This document shows, piece after piece, positions 22,201 through 23,218 of a stretch of DNA of 23,218 bases. The notes under the pieces are model-generated. The model was not told where the DNA came from. It searched no databases and saw only the letters and a list, made by a program, of their open reading frames with translations. The position numbers and the translations under genes are program-made. The number at the start of each line of letters is the position of its first letter. Positions within the stretch are counted from its first letter, which is position 1. Source of the stretch: a virus; IMG/VR virus record IMGVR_UViG_3300017818_000115, positions 1 through 23,218 of that record; one strand, written 5' to 3'.

Positions 22201-23218
22201 TTTAGACCAAGAGTATCACAGTTCACTGCTACTGACAAATCACCATTTGACTTTGACTCAAGAAGTTTTGGAACTTTACCAAAACTTATTTTAAAACCAA
22301 AAGAAAGTTCGTTAGTTGGTTATAATTATTATCTGCCAAGAATTGATAAAATATATCTAGATACATTCGGAAACTTTATTGTACAAAAAGGAATTTCCGA
22401 GATTAATCCAAAAATTCCAACAAATAAAAATCCTGATGGATTGATGGATTTGGGAACAATATCTCTTCCAGCATATCTGTATGATCCAAGTGATGCTGAT
22501 ATTTCTCTGGTAGATAATAGAAGATATACCATGAGAGATATTGGAAAACTTGAAGATAGAATTGAAAATCTGGAGAGAGTTACTTCACTTTCTCTCTTAG
22601 AAGTAAACACACAAACTCTTCAAGTTCAGGATGCACAAGGAAATAATAGATTTAAGACTGGATTCTTTGTAGATGATTTTAAGAATAATTCTCTAATCAA
22701 TCTAGATGTTTCTTCAATAGAAGTAGACACTGATGCTCAAGAACTTACAACTATAATTAGTGACAATTCTCTTAAGAGTCAGATAGCACCTTCAACCGAT
22801 ACTACCGATGAAAATTTAGATCTGTCTACAAACTTTGATCTATTAGATTCAAACGTTCAAAAGACAGGAAATGCAATTACATTAAAATATAATAGTGTTG
22901 GTTGGATTGAACAACCACTGGCAACTAAAGTAGAAAATGTAAATCCATTCCATGTAGTTTCTTATAATGGATTTGTTAAACTTTCTCCTACTAATGATAG
23001 TTGGGTTAGAACTGTCAGACTTGCAGACTCCAATTCTTCAGTCACAAGAAGAGTTCCAGATCCAAATCGTAGAGGAACAACAGGAACGTTTGTATCTTCT
23101 AGAGATGTTGTAGTTTCTTCTGGCAAAGATGCATACATGCGTTCCAGAAATACACAATTCTCAGCAAACAATCTGAAACCACTTACAAAATTCTATCAAT
23201 TCTTTGATGGAAACGGTA
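19222..23218 (+). CDS. DUF4815-type virion structural protein, 3' end beyond the window
   Basis: The frame opens at ATG 19222, five bases after the gp8 stop, and stays open to the window edge, giving at least 1332 residues. The N-terminus has PYYDDFDSGKNFYKVLFKPG and then an R-E-L-T-x-L-Q-x-I-L-Q-N-Q-I-E segment (36-51), which I recognise as the start of DUF4815 proteins of cyanomyoviruses and other T4-like phages. The visible C-terminal part (VNPFHVVSYNGFVKLSP, RRVPDPNRRGTTG, LKPLTKFYQFFDGNG) fits the same family. It occupies the gp9/gp10 region of the T4 baseplate order, so a peripheral baseplate or tail-fibre-attachment role is likely. A gp10-like role is an inference from order only. A predicted late transcript starts upstream of gp8. 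Confidence 0.85.
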   Translation, partial: MAQKTDLNINPYYDDFDSGKNFYKVLFKPGFPVQARELTTLQSILQNQIENFGSYTFKEGTVVIPGNIVYDGQFYAVKLNSTEFGVDISLYLRSLIGKKITGQTSGTTATVQFVAFPDGGDIQDPTIYVKYVDSNDNFVFDQFVDGESLSADENVVYGNTTITAGTPFASLISLNATSIGSAASIGEGIYFIRGYFAKVSKQTILLDKYTNTPSYRVGLTISELLVNAKDDGSLYDNARGFTNYAAPGADRLQINLTLSKKLLTDTNDTDFVELLRVEDGKIKKIENKTQLNRLGDYIAERTYEESGHYALDNFKVSLHNSLNDKLGNDGLFFNNQSTDQLNIPSDDLMCVKVSPGEAYVGGYNVEKVSNTIIDVEKPRDTATVSTANIPFEMGNLLRVNNVTGAPKQKESIDLYNRHTNGGGTKIGDARVYTFNLTGSAYQDGSTNWDLYLYDVQTYTELTLNTPVGPLNLITSSYIKGKSSGASGYAVSSGSGSAVSIRQTSGTFSVGEQLIINGVDASATVASVIVYGTRDIKSVSQTGVSDFPDFSANTVLDSIDLPNGIVGGTISGGNTLVSPGKVFTGVKVGDVIRYQTSSGDETFNRVTAVSTSSLTIGIGTTVSGVSKGEVTNGTYSQIKLGVPALRNQDKGYLYAELPDSNIESVNLSGSSLKISEQITGETTDGSGVLTFDLSSGGITSGITSAFFDPFDEERYSVHYTGGGIGTVTSDAFSISGNVVTINGLDTSETSVVVNASLTKNGIQSKIKEYTRSSTLDVIYSRDQQSGVGVNTSINDGLTYNTNYGLRVQDEEISLNYPDVVKVLAIHESLDENASTLDQIQFFDASIVSNAIIGENVTSSTSNTIARVVAKPTSLSLSVVYLNQDRFIAGESVTLEESNNTASLQSVTKGSYKDVTSSFTLDKGQKDQYYDYSRLVRSSNTPIPSRRLKVVFDHYTVPASDSGDVYTVLSYDDERFTEDIPSIGARKVRASDTLDFRPRVSQFTATDKSPFDFDSRSFGTLPKLILKPKESSLVGYNYYLPRIDKIYLDTFGNFIVQKGISEINPKIPTNKNPDGLMDLGTISLPAYLYDPSDADISLVDNRRYTMRDIGKLEDRIENLERVTSLSLLEVNTQTLQVQDAQGNNRFKTGFFVDDFKNNSLINLDVSSIEVDTDAQELTTIISDNSLKSQIAPSTDTTDENLDLSTNFDLLDSNVQKTGNAITLKYNSVGWIEQPLATKVENVNPFHVVSYNGFVKLSPTNDSWVRTVRLADSNSSVTRRVPDPNRRGTTGTFVSSRDVVVSSGKDAYMRSRNTQFSANNLKPLTKFYQFFDGNG

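Noticed and set aside
1-23218. tRNA genes, CRISPR arrays, insertion sequences, integrase or attachment sites
   Set aside because: I saw no cloverleaf, no regularly spaced direct DNA repeats, no transposase or integrase, and no terminal inverted repeats. The repeats in the giant gene are at protein level.

Overview
The window is a contiguous piece of a T4-like cyanomyovirus genome, most likely one infecting marine Synechococcus or Prochlorococcus. The evidence is a run of recognisable T4-type baseplate wedge genes (gp25, gp6, a very large protein in the gp7 position, gp8, then a DUF4815-type virion protein). Low-GC A/T-ended codon use, exact T4-type late promoters (TATAAATA) and the adjacency of gene 25 to gene 6 also fit; as I recall, cyanophages have this adjacency and T4 does not. 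Every gene I support lies on the + strand.

Layout. (1) 1-419: the 3' end of an unrecognised gene that enters from outside the window. (2) about 420-1290: a visibly GC-richer stretch with C-ended codons and three small genes: a phage protein with an NGWxNxETW signature, a HicA-like mRNA-interferase-fold protein without a HicB partner, and a weakly supported 79-residue ORF. Sigma70-like -10 elements precede two of them and a GC-rich hairpin ends the stretch. It looks like an accessory cassette. (3) 1362-2690: a small AbrB/MazE-like protein, a GT-A-type glycosyltransferase behind a good sigma70 promoter, and two small proteins (53 and 45 residues). (4) 2714-3654: two proteins of unknown function, the second behind a hairpin that contains its Shine-Dalgarno sequence. 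(5) 3656-23218: the late structural module. A TATAAATA promoter drives gp25-gp6-giant protein with 1-base gaps, and a second TATAAATA overlapping the giant gene's stop codon drives gp8 and the next structural gene, which runs off the window.

How it works together. gp25, gp6 and the gp7-position protein should form the baseplate wedge core, with gp8 and the DUF4815 protein added at its periphery. The standout is the 3862-residue protein between gp6 and gp8, several times longer than T4 gp7. It is a mosaic of beta-rich repeats (GGSGYT, H-x-L-x-x-G-D, IDDE/YTG, INGVLQ, three tandem 120-140-residue modules) and a degenerate YHYH-like domain. The GGSGYT repeat recurs in the enlarged gp8. The upstream small genes are probably expressed by host RNA polymerase, the baseplate genes by the phage late system.
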